A stretch of DNA of 64,000 nucleotides from G965218495 sp965262785 (GTDB taxonomy: Bacteria > Bacteroidota > Rhodothermia > Rhodothermales > Bin80), in contig OZ253559.1 in NCBI GenBank assembly GCA_965262785.1, positions 2,914,001-2,978,000 of the forward strand, in the 5' to 3' direction. The translations under genes and the position numbers were made by a program. Of the stretch, positions 55,212 through 64,000 are shown piece by piece. A model generated the notes under the pieces. It did no database searches. It saw nothing but the letters and a program-made list of their open reading frames with translations, and had not been told where the DNA came from. The stretch's first letter is position 1, and each line of letters starts with the position of its first letter.

Positions 55212-56525
55212 TCAGCAGCGCACTACTGCGCGGGGGCATCCAGCGGCAGGTGTTGCCTTTGCAGCCCCTTGGGGCTGGCAGACCGAATCCCCACTAACCC
55301 ATTGACCCCCGGAGGTGGTCAGGACCTGGGTCAGCTCCTTCATGTCCTCCCGGCGTATCGGCTTCAGATTCGACTCGTACTGCATGAATATCGCCCCGCA
55401 CCAGCGCTGACGCATCCCCGATGATCCCCAGCGCTTCACGTTCCGTGATCGGTTCGCAATAATGCTGTTGAGGTTCTCGATGATGTTTGTCGTCTTCAGA
55501 CTGTCTCTGACAGCCTGGTTCCGCACCCCCAACCGGTGAAGCGCCAGCGTATCCTCCATACCCTCCTCCAGACTGCGTGCGGCTTTCGGGCACGACCGCT
55601 GCAGCGCTTCATGCAGCGACACAAGCGCCGCCCGTGCCTCTGCGTACGTGGGCAGTTCCCAAGCCGCCTGAAGCCGACGCTTCATTTGCGTGGCCGCTGG
55701 CTCGCTCTTGATGTGACGCGTCACATTGGTACGCTTGTGCCATTGGCAGCGCTGGAATACGACCGCATCCCCAAACACCGCACTGATTCCCTTGCGAAGC
55801 CCGCGGCTGCCGTCCACCTGTACCAACAGCTTGTCGGTATGGGTGAAGCCCCGACGCAACAGATCCTGCAGCAGCGACTCCACCTGCGCACTGTTCTCGG
55901 TACGGCTTTCCGCAAAGCCCAGTACGACCTTCTCGCCCTCGGTCGTGATGCCCATCGCTACGATCATCTGCATACCAGCCAAATACTTGCCATCAAGCAG
56001 GAGCACCGCAAAGGTGTGCTGATCGAAGCGGCGCGTCTCAAATGCCTTCAGTAGCGCTGCCGTCTGCGTAATGAAGGCGTTGCCAATGCTGCTGGCACTC
56101 AACCCCAGACTATCGGTGAAGACTTGGGCCGCCTGCCTGTAATTGCGCCGCGAGAGTCCACACAGCAACCCTCGTGTCACGCTTTCCCGGTCCATAAGCC
56201 CACGCTCGCGCAAGAGGCGGTACGTTTGCAGAGGACGCTCCTTTCGGGTTCGTACATTCCGCACGCGCGGAACGCGGACCGCAATGCGCTCCAAACCGAC
56301 GCGGATGGAACCCGGATTCGCCCCCCAGCGCTGAAAGCCGGTCTTATGGTGCTTCCCACGTGCGCCGCATATGAAGTGGGCCTCGGCTTCCATGACCCAT
56401 GTGGCCATCTTGGTAAGAAGATGATCAAGACATCCAAGGCAGCTGGCCAGGCCGATGAAGTTCCTTTGCGCAAGCCCCCGAAAGTCCTCGATGAGTGATT
56501 GATCCAGCATAGGGGTATGGGGCAT
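55212..56525 (-). CDS. IS256-like (Mutator-type) transposase, copy C
   Basis: 437 residues with the full catalytic set, Asp178 (LLLDGKYLAG), Asp238 (VDGSRGL) and Glu350 (NIIENLN), and the motif QRCQWHKRTNV. Start codon shares its A with the accessory-gene stop (TGATG), so translation is coupled. This is the uninterrupted reference used to place the intron in copy B. The C-terminal tail after residue 400 is not conserved in the wider family. Confidence 0.93.
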   Translation of the reverse strand: MPHTPMLDQSLIEDFRGLAQRNFIGLASCLGCLDHLLTKMATWVMEAEAHFICGARGKHHKTGFQRWGANPGSIRVGLERIAVRVPRVRNVRTRKERPLQTYRLLRERGLMDRESVTRGLLCGLSRRNYRQAAQVFTDSLGLSASSIGNAFITQTAALLKAFETRRFDQHTFAVLLLDGKYLAGMQMIVAMGITTEGEKVVLGFAESRTENSAQVESLLQDLLRRGFTHTDKLLVQVDGSRGLRKGISAVFGDAVVFQRCQWHKRTNVTRHIKSEPAATQMKRRLQAAWELPTYAEARAALVSLHEALQRSCPKAARSLEEGMEDTLALHRLGVRNQAVRDSLKTTNIIENLNSIIANRSRNVKRWGSSGMRQRWCGAIFMQYESNLKPIRREDMKELTQVLTTSGGQWVSGDSVCQPQGAAKATPAAGCPRAVVRC

Positions 56526-57493
56526 CAGACGGCGTTAAGGTTGATGAGACTCTCACGAAGTTGTGGCAGATAGGCCGCATGGGCCACACGGCGCAGCTGA
56601 GCCTCGTGTTCCAACAGTGCCAGTGCCATCTGTTCGCGTTGCTGGAAAACGGCGCTGGCCGGGGTCTGCAACCTGCGACTGATGGCATCCATGAAGCGCA
56701 TCACGCGTAGCCCCCGGTCGAGCTTGAGCAGCATGCCCGTGCGTTGAATCGTCAGAGATTGCTCCAGGCCCTCCCATAAAACCTTCGCTGCGGACCGATT
56801 GACACGCGTCAAGTCCTGGTGAATACGGGTGAGTGCGCGTTCAGCTTCCCGGGCATCGAACCCATTCCATGCCTGGCGGAGGCGATTGCGATACACAGGA
56901 ACAAGGTCTTCCGGAAGACCACAGGTGACTTGATCCAACAGCGAATTGAGACAGCGCTGTATAGCGACCTTGGCGCCGAACACCTGGCGCACCGCCGATT
57001 GAAGTCCCGAACTGCTGGGCAGCACACAGAGCAGCCCATCGGCGGCCGAAAGACCACGATCGGACAGCGACTGCACAAAGGACGTAAGAGCAGAGACGTT
57101 TTCAGGGTAGCACGCTACAAGGCCAAGTATGCGGCGATAGCCCGTGATGGTCAGACCCGCTCCAAGAACGATGCTAACGCCGCGTGGGCACAGCCCGCGC
57201 AGCCAGATCGCAACGATCGGGTCGTCTTGCAGACTGCGCGAATGCAACAGCTGCCACGCTTCATTCAACTGCGCCGAGTCCGGCTTTGTGTCCTGGGCCG
57301 CAGCAGAAGCCTTGATCACTACGGGCGGTGGCGCCGGCTGCTGCTGCGCTGCCGGAATGGGCCAGTCGGTGGTCAATTGTTGCAGTATGTGCGTGCAGAG
57401 CTTCATCAGAAGCCGCCGCGAGTCACCGGAGGGATTGATCTGGGCGTCTGCAGGCGCCTCAGTGCTCCCCAAAACAGGCTGTGAGGGGTTCAT
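56525..57493 (-). CDS. IS256-like element accessory protein: transposase paralogue without catalytic residues
   Basis: A 322-residue protein. Residues 89-181 align without a gap to transposase residues 168-260 (constant offset 79), for example GLTITGYRRILGL with GITTEGEKVVLGF and VFGAKVAIQRC with VFGDAVVFQRC. The alignment continues with one small gap to about residue 250 (LRQAWNGFDAREAERAL with LQAAWELPTYAEARAAL). At the catalytic positions Asp178 is replaced by Arg99 and Asp238 by Pro159, and the ENLN motif with Glu350 is absent. The N-terminal 75 residues, proline- and alanine-rich, are unlike the transposase. It is conserved in all three copies upstream of the transposase and coupled to it. 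It may act as a dimer partner, DNA-binding helper or inhibitor; this is inference. Confidence 0.85.
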   Translation of the reverse strand: MNPSQPVLGSTEAPADAQINPSGDSRRLLMKLCTHILQQLTTDWPIPAAQQQPAPPPVVIKASAAAQDTKPDSAQLNEAWQLLHSRSLQDDPIVAIWLRGLCPRGVSIVLGAGLTITGYRRILGLVACYPENVSALTSFVQSLSDRGLSAADGLLCVLPSSSGLQSAVRQVFGAKVAIQRCLNSLLDQVTCGLPEDLVPVYRNRLRQAWNGFDAREAERALTRIHQDLTRVNRSAAKVLWEGLEQSLTIQRTGMLLKLDRGLRVMRFMDAISRRLQTPASAVFQQREQMALALLEHEAQLRRVAHAAYLPQLRESLINLNAV

Positions 57494-57829
57494 ATGGTTG
57501 GAAAGGAGTGGTGGAGGCTAGGGTCCACCTCCACAGCAACTCTCCAATTCCCAACTTGAATTTGTGCAATCCCCCACCACGTCTCGCCTCCACCAAGAAA
57601 ATACGCTGCCCGTGACACACCGCAACTCAAGCCGGTGCTGCTACGAAGCATTGCAGGCTGCACCGTTCTTAAGATAGATCTACAGGACTCTGGAGACGGC
57701 TGCTCTGGTAGGGCGCAAGACCCCCGTGCGACTCCCCGCCACCAAACGCCGCTTATGAGTATGGCATTTTCCATTTCCGCACGCTTTCCCGGCGCCGGCG
57801 CGCCAATATCTACGCGCGCTGCGCGGCAG

Positions 57830-57954
57830 CGTCGCTGCGATAAATCACCAGTCAGTAGTACAGTTGAGAGGCAGAAATCCCGTGCTCCGCACAAAACGCA
57901 TTCCGGGTCTGACCACTTTGAAAGTATCGCTCTATCAGGGGAAACATCTCCTCC
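57830..57954 (-). pseudogene. IS66-type orfA remnant
   Basis: A minus-strand stretch reading EEMFPLIERYFQSGQTRNAF, then CAEHGISASQLYY, then a stop. It matches the first helix-turn-helix region of IS66-family accessory proteins, where 'SG.T...FC..HG.....YYW' is typical. Only about 40 codons remain. Confidence 0.5.
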
Positions 57955-58121
57955 GCCGTACGTCTCGCCTAAGCATGGGTCACTTGAGCCGTTTGGGTAG
58001 GATCACAAGTCCAGACCCGAGAACCCCTCAATGCAAGATGTACATCACCCGACGGTTACAATTAGAGAGCTAAGCCCGACAGGTTCCTAATGTGACCTGA
58101 GCGTGTCGCACGGGAGGAAAG

Positions 58122-58508
58122 CTAAAACAGCGAGAAATCGTCTGGTGGATCACCACGACCTACAAGCCACGCGATTCGCTGAATCACGAGGTTCTTTTCC
58201 TCTTCGAGAGAGGGATCTAACTTTATGGGCCAGACCTTGAGACCGAACCTATATACTAGATCAGGGCGACGATAAAAGAATACAAACCAAGCCGGCAGGA
58301 GAATGGCCAACGCAATACTGACGATATCCAACTCAACGGTTCCCCTGAGCTTGTACAAAGATATCTGCCCGTGCACTTGCACAGCTACGCCCAATACGTA
58401 CATAGCCACTGCTAAAGGCATTACAACGTAATAGCTTACTCTAAACCAGCGGTATGTTGATCGGAGGCGCCATAAGCTCTTGCTCCGACTGTATATATAT
58501 CGTCCCAT
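58122..58508 (-). CDS. Hypothetical membrane protein
   Basis: A 128-residue protein from the ATG at 58508 (MGRYIYSRSKSLWRL). A good ribosome-binding sequence, AGGGGAG, lies at suitable spacing upstream, so this start is preferred over 58529. Three hydrophobic segments: YYVVMPLAVAMYVLGVAV, IVSIALAILLPAWFVFFY and a weaker last one. The C-terminus is charged (DPSLEEEKNLVIQRI). No family recognised. The ribosome-binding site and composition suggest a real gene. Confidence 0.5.
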   Translation of the reverse strand: MGRYIYSRSKSLWRLRSTYRWFRVSYYVVMPLAVAMYVLGVAVQVHGQISLYKLRGTVELDIVSIALAILLPAWFVFFYRRPDLVYRFGLKVWPIKLDPSLEEEKNLVIQRIAWLVGRGDPPDDFSLF

Positions 58509-58529
58509 AGTCTGCTCCCCTGAGTTCAT

Positions 58530-59101
58530 TTCGGCTGAATTACGTGGGCCTGCAGGTAAGCCCTGCGATCGCTCACAGAAATTGCGTCCCTATAGGACGA
58601 ACATTCGCTAGGAAATTCTTAGTACCAAGTCCCTCAGGGACAGGCTAGCTAACGAGCATCGTCTAGGGACCTACAGCCTCACTGCAGCTTCAACGGCCAG
58701 TTGCCCAAGAAAAATACGAAAGCGACCGTGGCTTGCGCAAACGGTTTTGTTACAGTTTTTGTCGTTTTGATCAGTGGTTGCCCGACAAATGCCTTATTTG
58801 CCCTGCAGATCGGCAGTCGTGGGAGCATAGACTTGGCACCTATGCGAAGCAAGCGCCGAAAATCGGGCATTTTCGCCCGCCGAGCGGCTGTATTCAGGGC
58901 AATCTGCAAATTCCGACATAAATCGTCCACCCGTCCCGATCGAATACGACCGTTTTGACCGGCCTGCCCGAATGGCAGACGTACCTGGTTGTGGTACGCT
59001 CTATGAGGTCAAGGCGCGGCGGCATTGTTTCTATTCGGCAGGTAACGTGCCCCCTTCTTTCACTAGTAGAGAGGCATCCACTGCCAAAGAGACGAAACTC
59101 C
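58530..59101. other. Intergenic region
   Basis: About 570 bases upstream of the istA remnant. It may include the left end of that IS21 element, but no end repeat was identified. Nothing else supported. Confidence 0.35.
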
Positions 59102-59629
59102 ATGCATGTACTGAAGGATTTGCTCCGTTTGTCCGTGGAATCCAAGCTGAATGCACGCGCTGTAAGCCCGGTGTTTGCGGCTGGCTCATAGCACGGTCAA
59201 CGACTACCTTCGCCGTGCCAGGACGGCGGGTCTGACCTGGCCGCTTCCAGCGGGCATGACCGGCGCCGAGCTGAAGGCATTACTATTCAAGACTCCTACC
59301 CGGGATGCACCCGTGCGGCCGCAACCGGACTGGCTGTCCATTGACCAGGAGATCAAGCGCAACGGTGTTACGTTTGTGCTGCTGTTGAAGGTATCCAAAC
59401 GAGCGCATCCCGACGGGTACCGGTATAGCCGATTTTGCGATTACAATCGTAGCTGGAGCAAGCAACCGGAGGTAACCGTGCCCAAGGAGCATCCTGCTGG
59501 CCACTGCCTCTTCGTGGACTATGCCGGGCAGGAGATGATCGTATTTGACCCTACTTATGGCAAGGAGCGTAGGGGAGAGATCTTCGTTGCGGCGCTCGGT
59601 TTCTCCAACCCCCTGTGCATATACTTCCT
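59102..59629 (+). pseudogene. IS21-family istA remnant, truncated by an IS3 element
   Basis: Starts at 59102 with MHVLKDLLRLSVESKLNA, shifts frame near 59175, and continues as HSTVNDYLRRARTAGLTWPL, IDQEIKRNGVTFVLLLKV, HPDGYRYSRFCDYNRSWSK, HCLFVDYAGQEM and EIFVAALGFSNPLCIYF. These are the successive motifs of the N-terminal half of IstA. The frame is cut at 59629 by the left end of the IS3-type element. The rest of istA and all of istB are absent on the far side. This is a different IS21 lineage from the one at 7.3-8.1 kb. Confidence 0.75.
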
Positions 59630-59731
59630 TGGACACTTTAGAATCGGAGTTAGTGAGCTGCGTGATCAGCTGATGGTGCGAAGAGCCAGGCTGGAGCTCA
59701 ACGTAACCCCTAACGTAATCCCTTTCCTGTC

Positions 59732-60136
59732 ATGAAAAACGACCCGACGACTCTCACGAATGGGGCGCCTGAAGCGTCCGCCACGGAGGTGATTCCACGC
59801 GCTCGCCGCCGCCGATTCTCCGGCAAGTACAAGCTACGTATTCTCCGGGAAGCGGATGAATGCACGGGCGGCACGGCCGTTGGCGCACTGCTGCGCAGGG
59901 AGGGACTCTATTCGTCCCACCTCTCTCAGTGGCGCAAGCAGCGCAGCGAGGGCAAGCTGGGCACCGGCAAACGGGACAACGACGAAGTAGTCCTACTGGA
60001 GGCCCAGCTGGAAGCTGCTCACAGGACGATCGAAGGCCTGAGGAGCAAACTCGGCAAGGCCGAGCTGATCATTGACGTTCAAAAAAAGATCTCGAGCGCC
60101 TTTGGGATCGGGATCCAGGAAAGCGAAAGCCCATGA
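59732..60136 (+). CDS. IS3-family OrfA
   Basis: A 134-residue DNA-binding protein with a helix-turn-helix (RRRRFSGKYKLRILREADEC, AVGALLRREGLYSSHLSQWR) followed by a leucine-rich coiled coil (LLEAQLEAAHRTIEGLRSKL) as in IS3/IS911 OrfA. Its stop overlaps the orfB ATG by four bases (ATGA). Many IS3 elements join the two by a -1 frameshift; here orfB has its own start, so separate coupled translation is likely. Confidence 0.88.
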   Translation: MKNDPTTLTNGAPEASATEVIPRARRRRFSGKYKLRILREADECTGGTAVGALLRREGLYSSHLSQWRKQRSEGKLGTGKRDNDEVVLLEAQLEAAHRTIEGLRSKLGKAELIIDVQKKISSAFGIGIQESESP

Positions 60137-61197
60137 AGATCGCGGCAGTGAAGCTGCTGGCAAAGGATCTTGGTGTGGCTGCCGCATGCAAGGTCGTAGG
60201 TGTCTCTCGTTCGACCTACTACTACAGCCTACAGGTGCCGGCACGCACGCCGCCGAAGCAGCGGCGTGGACGAAGCCTTCGCCGATTGCCAGCGGCGCAA
60301 CGAGCGGAGATCCGCGCACTGTTGAACTCGGAGCGGTTCAGGGACCTGCCCCCACGGCAGATCTATGCCACGCTTCTGGACGAAGGCACCTATGTGTGCC
60401 ATTGGCGCACGATGTACAACATTCTCCACGAATACGGAGAAGTGCGAGAACGCCGCAATCAACGTGTTCATCCCCCGTACAAGAAGCCGGAGCTGCTGGC
60501 TACCGTCCCCAACAAGGTCTGGTCCTGGGACATCACCAAGCTGCGCGGACCGCAGAAGTGGAGCAGCTATAAGCTGTTCGTAATGCTGGACATCTACAGC
60601 CGATACGTAGTGGGCTGGATGGTAGCACCCGGGGAATCTGCCGGGCTGGCCGCTGAGTTTATCGCCGCCACGTGCGAGCGCCAGGGCATTCGTCCGCAGC
60701 AGCTCACTATTCATTCCGACCGTGGCCCTGCCATGATTTCTAAGACCTATACGCAGCTGCTGGCGGACTTGAGAGTGGAACGTTCCTACATCCGGCCCTA
60801 CTGTTCGAACGACAATGCGTATTCGGAGTCGCAATTCAAGACGATGAAGTACCATTCGGATTACCCCGTACGTTTCGGATCGCTGGAAGATGCCCGTGCC
60901 TGGGCCCGGGCGTTCTTTGATTGGTACAACAACCAGCACTACCACTCGGGTCTTGCCTTGATGCGTCCGTCCACGGTTCACTACGGCCAGGCTCGTTCGG
61001 TGCAAGTCCAGCGACAGCGCGTACTGGAAGCGGCGTATGCAGAAAACCGTGAGCGCTTCCCACGGGGCATGCCCAAGGTGCCTATGCCACCCTGGCAGGC
61101 TTGGATCAACAAGCCGTCAACGCTTGATACGGTGCCACTAGCGTTGCCCGACCCTGCGCAGACAAACCGAGATACCTCGGCTCCACTTACCCTCTAG
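60133..61197 (+). CDS. IS3-family OrfB transposase (rve integrase fold)
   Basis: A 354-residue DDE transposase. Catalytic residues: Asp133 (VWSWDITKL), Asp196 (IHSDRGPAM) and Glu232 (AYSESQFKTMKYH), 35 residues apart as in the D-D-35-E pattern. An N-terminal helix-turn-helix (AAACKVVGVSRSTYYYSL) precedes. The C-terminus (WYNNQHYHSGLALMRPSTVH) is typical. All key residues are present, so the element may still move. Confidence 0.92.
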   Translation: MKIAAVKLLAKDLGVAAACKVVGVSRSTYYYSLQVPARTPPKQRRGRSLRRLPAAQRAEIRALLNSERFRDLPPRQIYATLLDEGTYVCHWRTMYNILHEYGEVRERRNQRVHPPYKKPELLATVPNKVWSWDITKLRGPQKWSSYKLFVMLDIYSRYVVGWMVAPGESAGLAAEFIAATCERQGIRPQQLTIHSDRGPAMISKTYTQLLADLRVERSYIRPYCSNDNAYSESQFKTMKYHSDYPVRFGSLEDARAWARAFFDWYNNQHYHSGLALMRPSTVHYGQARSVQVQRQRVLEAAYAENRERFPRGMPKVPMPPWQAWINKPSTLDTVPLALPDPAQTNRDTSAPLTL

Positions 61198-61384
61198 CCA
61201 CCAGCGAAGTGCGTCCAGATTCACAAACTTTCCCAGCAAACTGTCCAATTTTCATTTGCACACTCCGCAACTACCTGGTATAGCAGGACTCAACGTCAAG
61301 CGTTAGTTACATCATTGCCATCAACGCGCACGCGAGTCTCCAACAAGTGCATTCAGCTTTGTGGGTCAGTATATGCGTACTCCC

Positions 61385-62197
61385 CTACACGGCTATGCCT
61401 CTCCGCTTGGCTTTGAAGTGCTTCTTTGCAAATGCGCGGTTGAACACAATTGCGTCGACATCCTCCTTTAGCCATGGCCACAGATCTCCGGGAATGTTTG
61501 GCTTCGTCGCCACCATGGCGAACGAGTTGCATTGGCGCTTAAAGAGGATTGTGGCCACCTTCGCGAAGGGCGCAGCGAAATATAGTAGGCAAAGCTTGAG
61601 GCGACTCTTTCTTAGCTCTGCCATTTCAAATGGAAGGTTAAGCCCGTAGAAAAACCGGAAGCTGTGCTTACCGAGCGGGTTGAAGGATTTTATCACCTTC
61701 TTGAATTCTGCCTCCGTCCATCGGTAGATGAAGTTGGGGATAGGTGTGTTGTCAACACCCTCGTACGCGAAGTCGTGGTCAATGACAGACTCCAGCTCGT
61801 ACACTGGGGATAGTCCCAGGCGGTTGGCTAGCCGCATTGAAGAGCTGTCGCGGGACTCCACTGCAATCACTGTCCTCCGCGCCACACGGCACATCTCCAC
61901 AAGCGCCCGGTGGGGAGAACGGCAATGATGCAGGCCGTCTGCCACAAAGGCTACGTCAAAGCTCTCGTCTGCGAATGACAGTTGCTGTGCGTCTTCGCGA
62001 CTCCATCGAAAAGGGGCAAACTGTCCCGCACTCATGCGCTCATCCAGATTAGAGATAAGCACATTAGTAAAGCCGAGCCTTTTGAAGAGTTCGCGCTCCG
62101 CCGTGCCAGCACAAACGGTAAGAATGCTGTCCGCCTCCTTTAAAGTTCCGTCCTCCAGGAGAGTCATGAGCACGGACTCAACAAAGCCTACACGCAT
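61385..62197 (-). CDS. Class I SAM-dependent methyltransferase
   Basis: A 270-residue protein. Core motifs: SILTVCAGTAERELFKRLG (motif I, with VCAG in place of the usual GxGxG), LISNLDERM, DAQQLSFADESFDVAFVADG and LHHCRSPHRALVEMCRVARR. The C-terminal third (FRFFYGLNLPFEMAELRKSR and a hydrophobic helix) may lie at the membrane. It resembles methyltransferases found in polysaccharide or lipid-sugar clusters. Substrate unknown. It lies just past an IS3 element and ends 138 bases from it. Confidence 0.75.
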   Translation of the reverse strand: MRVGFVESVLMTLLEDGTLKEADSILTVCAGTAERELFKRLGFTNVLISNLDERMSAGQFAPFRWSREDAQQLSFADESFDVAFVADGLHHCRSPHRALVEMCRVARRTVIAVESRDSSSMRLANRLGLSPVYELESVIDHDFAYEGVDNTPIPNFIYRWTEAEFKKVIKSFNPLGKHSFRFFYGLNLPFEMAELRKSRLKLCLLYFAAPFAKVATILFKRQCNSFAMVATKPNIPGDLWPWLKEDVDAIVFNRAFAKKHFKAKRRGIAV

Positions 62198-63101
62198 GCA
62201 GATTGGTGACTGGTAAAGTAGGCATGGTCGACATCACGCAGTGAGAGACGCGGGAGCCAAGTGGAGATACCTGCCTCCGCCCTCAAAGTCAGGAATATAA
62301 GGCTGCTGGTTCAGAGTTCGGCAGCTAGTGGCAATGCTCGTCAATTGAGGCTATACTGAAACTGACATTAAATGGCGCGGCCAGTGTCGGTGATTCTTAG
62401 TCGGCCCCAACCTCATTCAGCCCCAAACAGTCGAAACTGACCCTGCAGTGCCTGCACTGCAGAGGTTGCCCGGAATTCTTGGCCCCTACCCGGACTTACT
62501 TTGTGGCGTATTTGACAGCTAGAGTTTTGTGCTATCCGCATAAGACGCTCTATAGCGCACATGCTCAGGGCGACAATGCCCAATCAGGCAGGAGCGCTTC
62601 AACGACACGGACTCCTTCAAGCTATCAGATCTCGACTCTGGGAGAGACGTATTGTTCTTCCAAGCTGAAGCCGCTACCCTGATTGACGTGTACCATCGGG
62701 CTGCAGTAGTGGATTGGGGCCACCGGAGACGTTCTAGTTCGCTCTTCGAAATGACCAATGCAAGGCCGTAGGCGGTCTGGATTCAGGCGGACTGCCACAT
62801 ACGCGCAGTGTACCTCGGAAATCGGGTCCGGCCCAATCGGCACAAGTCGTTGCGCCGCGCGTACATCTGTACTCGTAGGCTGTTTTTTTGGCCTGTTCTC
62901 GCTCGTGGTTGTTTGCGCTGGGACAGCGTGCTGGACGCGACAAGAACAGGCTACGTAGGCTCCATTTAGGGACGGGCTTGCGGCAATACGGTGAGCTTGA
63001 AACTCAATCACGTTCTGGCTATCTTATGTGCTAATTCGGCCTCGGCCGTTGGCCTCACCCAAACCGACGGCCCTTACAGGTACGTCACAACCCGCAGTAT
63101 C
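62198..63101. other. Intergenic region
   Basis: About 900 bases between divergent genes. Short frames only; none supported. Both flanking promoters should lie here. Confidence 0.4.
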
Positions 63102-64000
63102 ATGAATGGACTCAAGCTGACCAGTGTCGCCATAGTGGCGATCTTGTTCCTGTCTCTTTCCATCACGCTCTTGCCGGACGCCCCGACCTCAGGTTTGGAA
63201 TCCGGCACCTTGGCCATCCGGTCCGAGAAGTCCAGAATAATGTCAAGTCCGCAGGGCCACCCGGACTTGTTCTTTGAATACTTCCGCGACATCAGGGCAT
63301 CGGAGAACGGAGAAGTCGAGTACGCACCGGGCTATAGGTATGCAGAGTATAAAAAGGCGATTGCAGCCTTGAAGACTTCCGGCGGCGCACTCAACTGGGT
63401 AGAGCGAGGCCCAGGCAACGTGGGCGGGCGCACACGTCCTATCCTTGTCGACCCGGATGACCCTGACCTGCACACGTGGTGGGCTGGCTCCGTGGGCGGC
63501 GGCCTGTGGAAAACCATCAACAGGGGGTTGGCATGGCAATACCAGACAGATGATCTGCCCGTCATGTCCGTCACCAGCCTGGCGATGGCTGAGAGCGACC
63601 ACAACATCATCTACATGGGGACTGGGGAGGGCTTTGGCAACCTTGACGGCGTAGATGGCAACGGGATTTTTCGGTCCTCTGACAAAGGAGTGACCTGGGA
63701 GCACTTGGCTGCAACCACTGCCAACGCTGATTTCCGGCATGTGAACCGGTTGGCCGTTGATCCTGCGAGTCCAGACGTGGTAGTGGCCGCGACTGGCACA
63801 GGCATATTTCGCACCTCCGATGGAGGCATGTCGTGGACTGAAGTATGGGAGGGACCGGGGCGCGTGCAGGATTTACGAGCACAGCCAGGCAACTTCAATA
63901 TGCAGATTGCCGGTGCCAACAGTCAAGGCATCCTTTACTCAACAGATGCAGGCATAACGTGGCAATTCGCATCGTCGACCTGGATTGATGGCTTTGGTCG
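63102..64000 (+). CDS. Secreted BNR/Asp-box beta-propeller protein, 3' end outside window
   Basis: Open from the ATG at 63102 to the end of the window (about 299 residues seen). A signal peptide is present (LTSVAIVAILFLSLSITLLP within the first 26 residues). The body has the pattern of sortilin-like/YVTN propellers: LNWVERGPGNVGGRTRPILV, WWAGSVGGGLWKT, then three Asp-boxes, SSDKGVTW, TSDGGMSW and STDAGITW. Proteins of this kind in Bacteroidota-like bacteria are often large and carry a C-terminal type IX secretion tag; the end is not visible here. Role unknown, probably cell-surface or glycan-related. Confidence 0.85.
   Translation, partial: MNGLKLTSVAIVAILFLSLSITLLPDAPTSGLESGTLAIRSEKSRIMSSPQGHPDLFFEYFRDIRASENGEVEYAPGYRYAEYKKAIAALKTSGGALNWVERGPGNVGGRTRPILVDPDDPDLHTWWAGSVGGGLWKTINRGLAWQYQTDDLPVMSVTSLAMAESDHNIIYMGTGEGFGNLDGVDGNGIFRSSDKGVTWEHLAATTANADFRHVNRLAVDPASPDVVVAATGTGIFRTSDGGMSWTEVWEGPGRVQDLRAQPGNFNMQIAGANSQGILYSTDAGITWQFASSTWIDGFG

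Larger units (their letters stand above)
54908..57573 (-). mobile_element. IS256-like two-gene element, copy C, intact (2666 bp)
   Basis: Ends begin GGGATTGCACAAA at both sides. Both genes are intact on the minus strand. Unlike copies A and B, the flanks do not show an exact 8-base duplication (left …GCCCACGG, right CCACCACG…), which may mean later recombination between copies or base changes. This copy serves as reference for the other two. Confidence 0.9.
59630..61247 (+). mobile_element. IS3-family insertion sequence (about 1618 bp)
   Basis: Ends TGGACACTTT at the left and the inverse of TGGACAGTTT at the right. No matching target duplication is seen, and the IS21 gene on the left does not resume on the right, so a deletion probably took place beside the element. 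It holds orfA and orfB. Confidence 0.75.

Noticed and set aside
1..64000. CRISPR arrays, tRNA or rRNA genes
   Set aside because: No regularly spaced short repeats and no tRNA or rRNA signatures were seen on either strand.

Overview
The window is about 64 kb of a bacterial chromosome at moderate GC. It mixes ordinary housekeeping genes with heavy insertion-sequence traffic. Lineage is not certain. A LolC/E permease, a PgpH-type HD protein, a DUF1549/DUF1553 plus DUF1501 pair, long PurC, dolichol-phosphate-mannose-type glycosyltransferase and a BNR/Asp-box secreted protein fit a Rhodothermota/Bacteroidota-like Gram-negative, but no rRNA or tRNA gene is present to anchor this.

Layout. 0-1.1 kb: end of a PgpH-like gene. 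1.4-6.9 kb: a translationally coupled two-gene operon of a DUF4143 ATPase and a 1407-residue NACHT NTPase with a C-terminal PD-(D/E)XK nuclease, the best candidate for an undescribed defence system. 7.2-8.6 kb: decayed IS remnants. 8.7-17.2 kb: a dehydrogenase/P5C-dehydrogenase pair, a methyltransferase and a DUF1549/1553-DUF1501 pair. 17.9-20.1 kb: IS1634-like element copy 1, inserted in an older transposase remnant. 20.5-25.7 kb: lolC/E, moaD, moaE, an in-frame LacI-PurC fusion and a divergent sugar ABC ATPase. 26.2-32.5 kb: an outer-membrane-type gene split by an IS256-like element, which itself is split by an IS4/Tn5-type element whose transposase carries a DruA (DUF4338) domain. 32.6-38.5 kb: tyrosine recombinase, ORF-less group II intron, small membrane proteins, a Fic protein and a decayed relative of the IS256-like accessory gene. 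38.6-42.0 kb: second IS256-like copy, with an ORF-less group II intron inside its transposase gene. 42.5-46.7 kb: VOC protein and a second fic gene broken by IS1634-like copy 2 and by a 5' frameshift. 47.2-54.7 kb: rhodanese, miaA, glycosyltransferase, decayed fcl, intact gmd and a mannosyltransferase-methyltransferase fusion. 54.9-57.6 kb: third and intact IS256-like copy. 57.8-61.2 kb: IS66, IS21 and IS3 material. 61.4-64 kb: methyltransferase and the start of a BNR-repeat secreted protein.

Most of the mobile DNA can be resolved to the base. Removing each IS and one target-site copy restores an open frame for the split outer-membrane gene, the split IS256 accessory gene, the fic gene and an old transposase. 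The IS256-like element is unusual. In all three copies it encodes a 322-residue protein that aligns without gaps to the transposase core but has lost its catalytic acidic residues, followed by the active-looking transposase in an overlapping frame. Two group II introns lack any reverse transcriptase and would need one in trans. Together the window looks like a genome in active IS expansion with ongoing gene loss.
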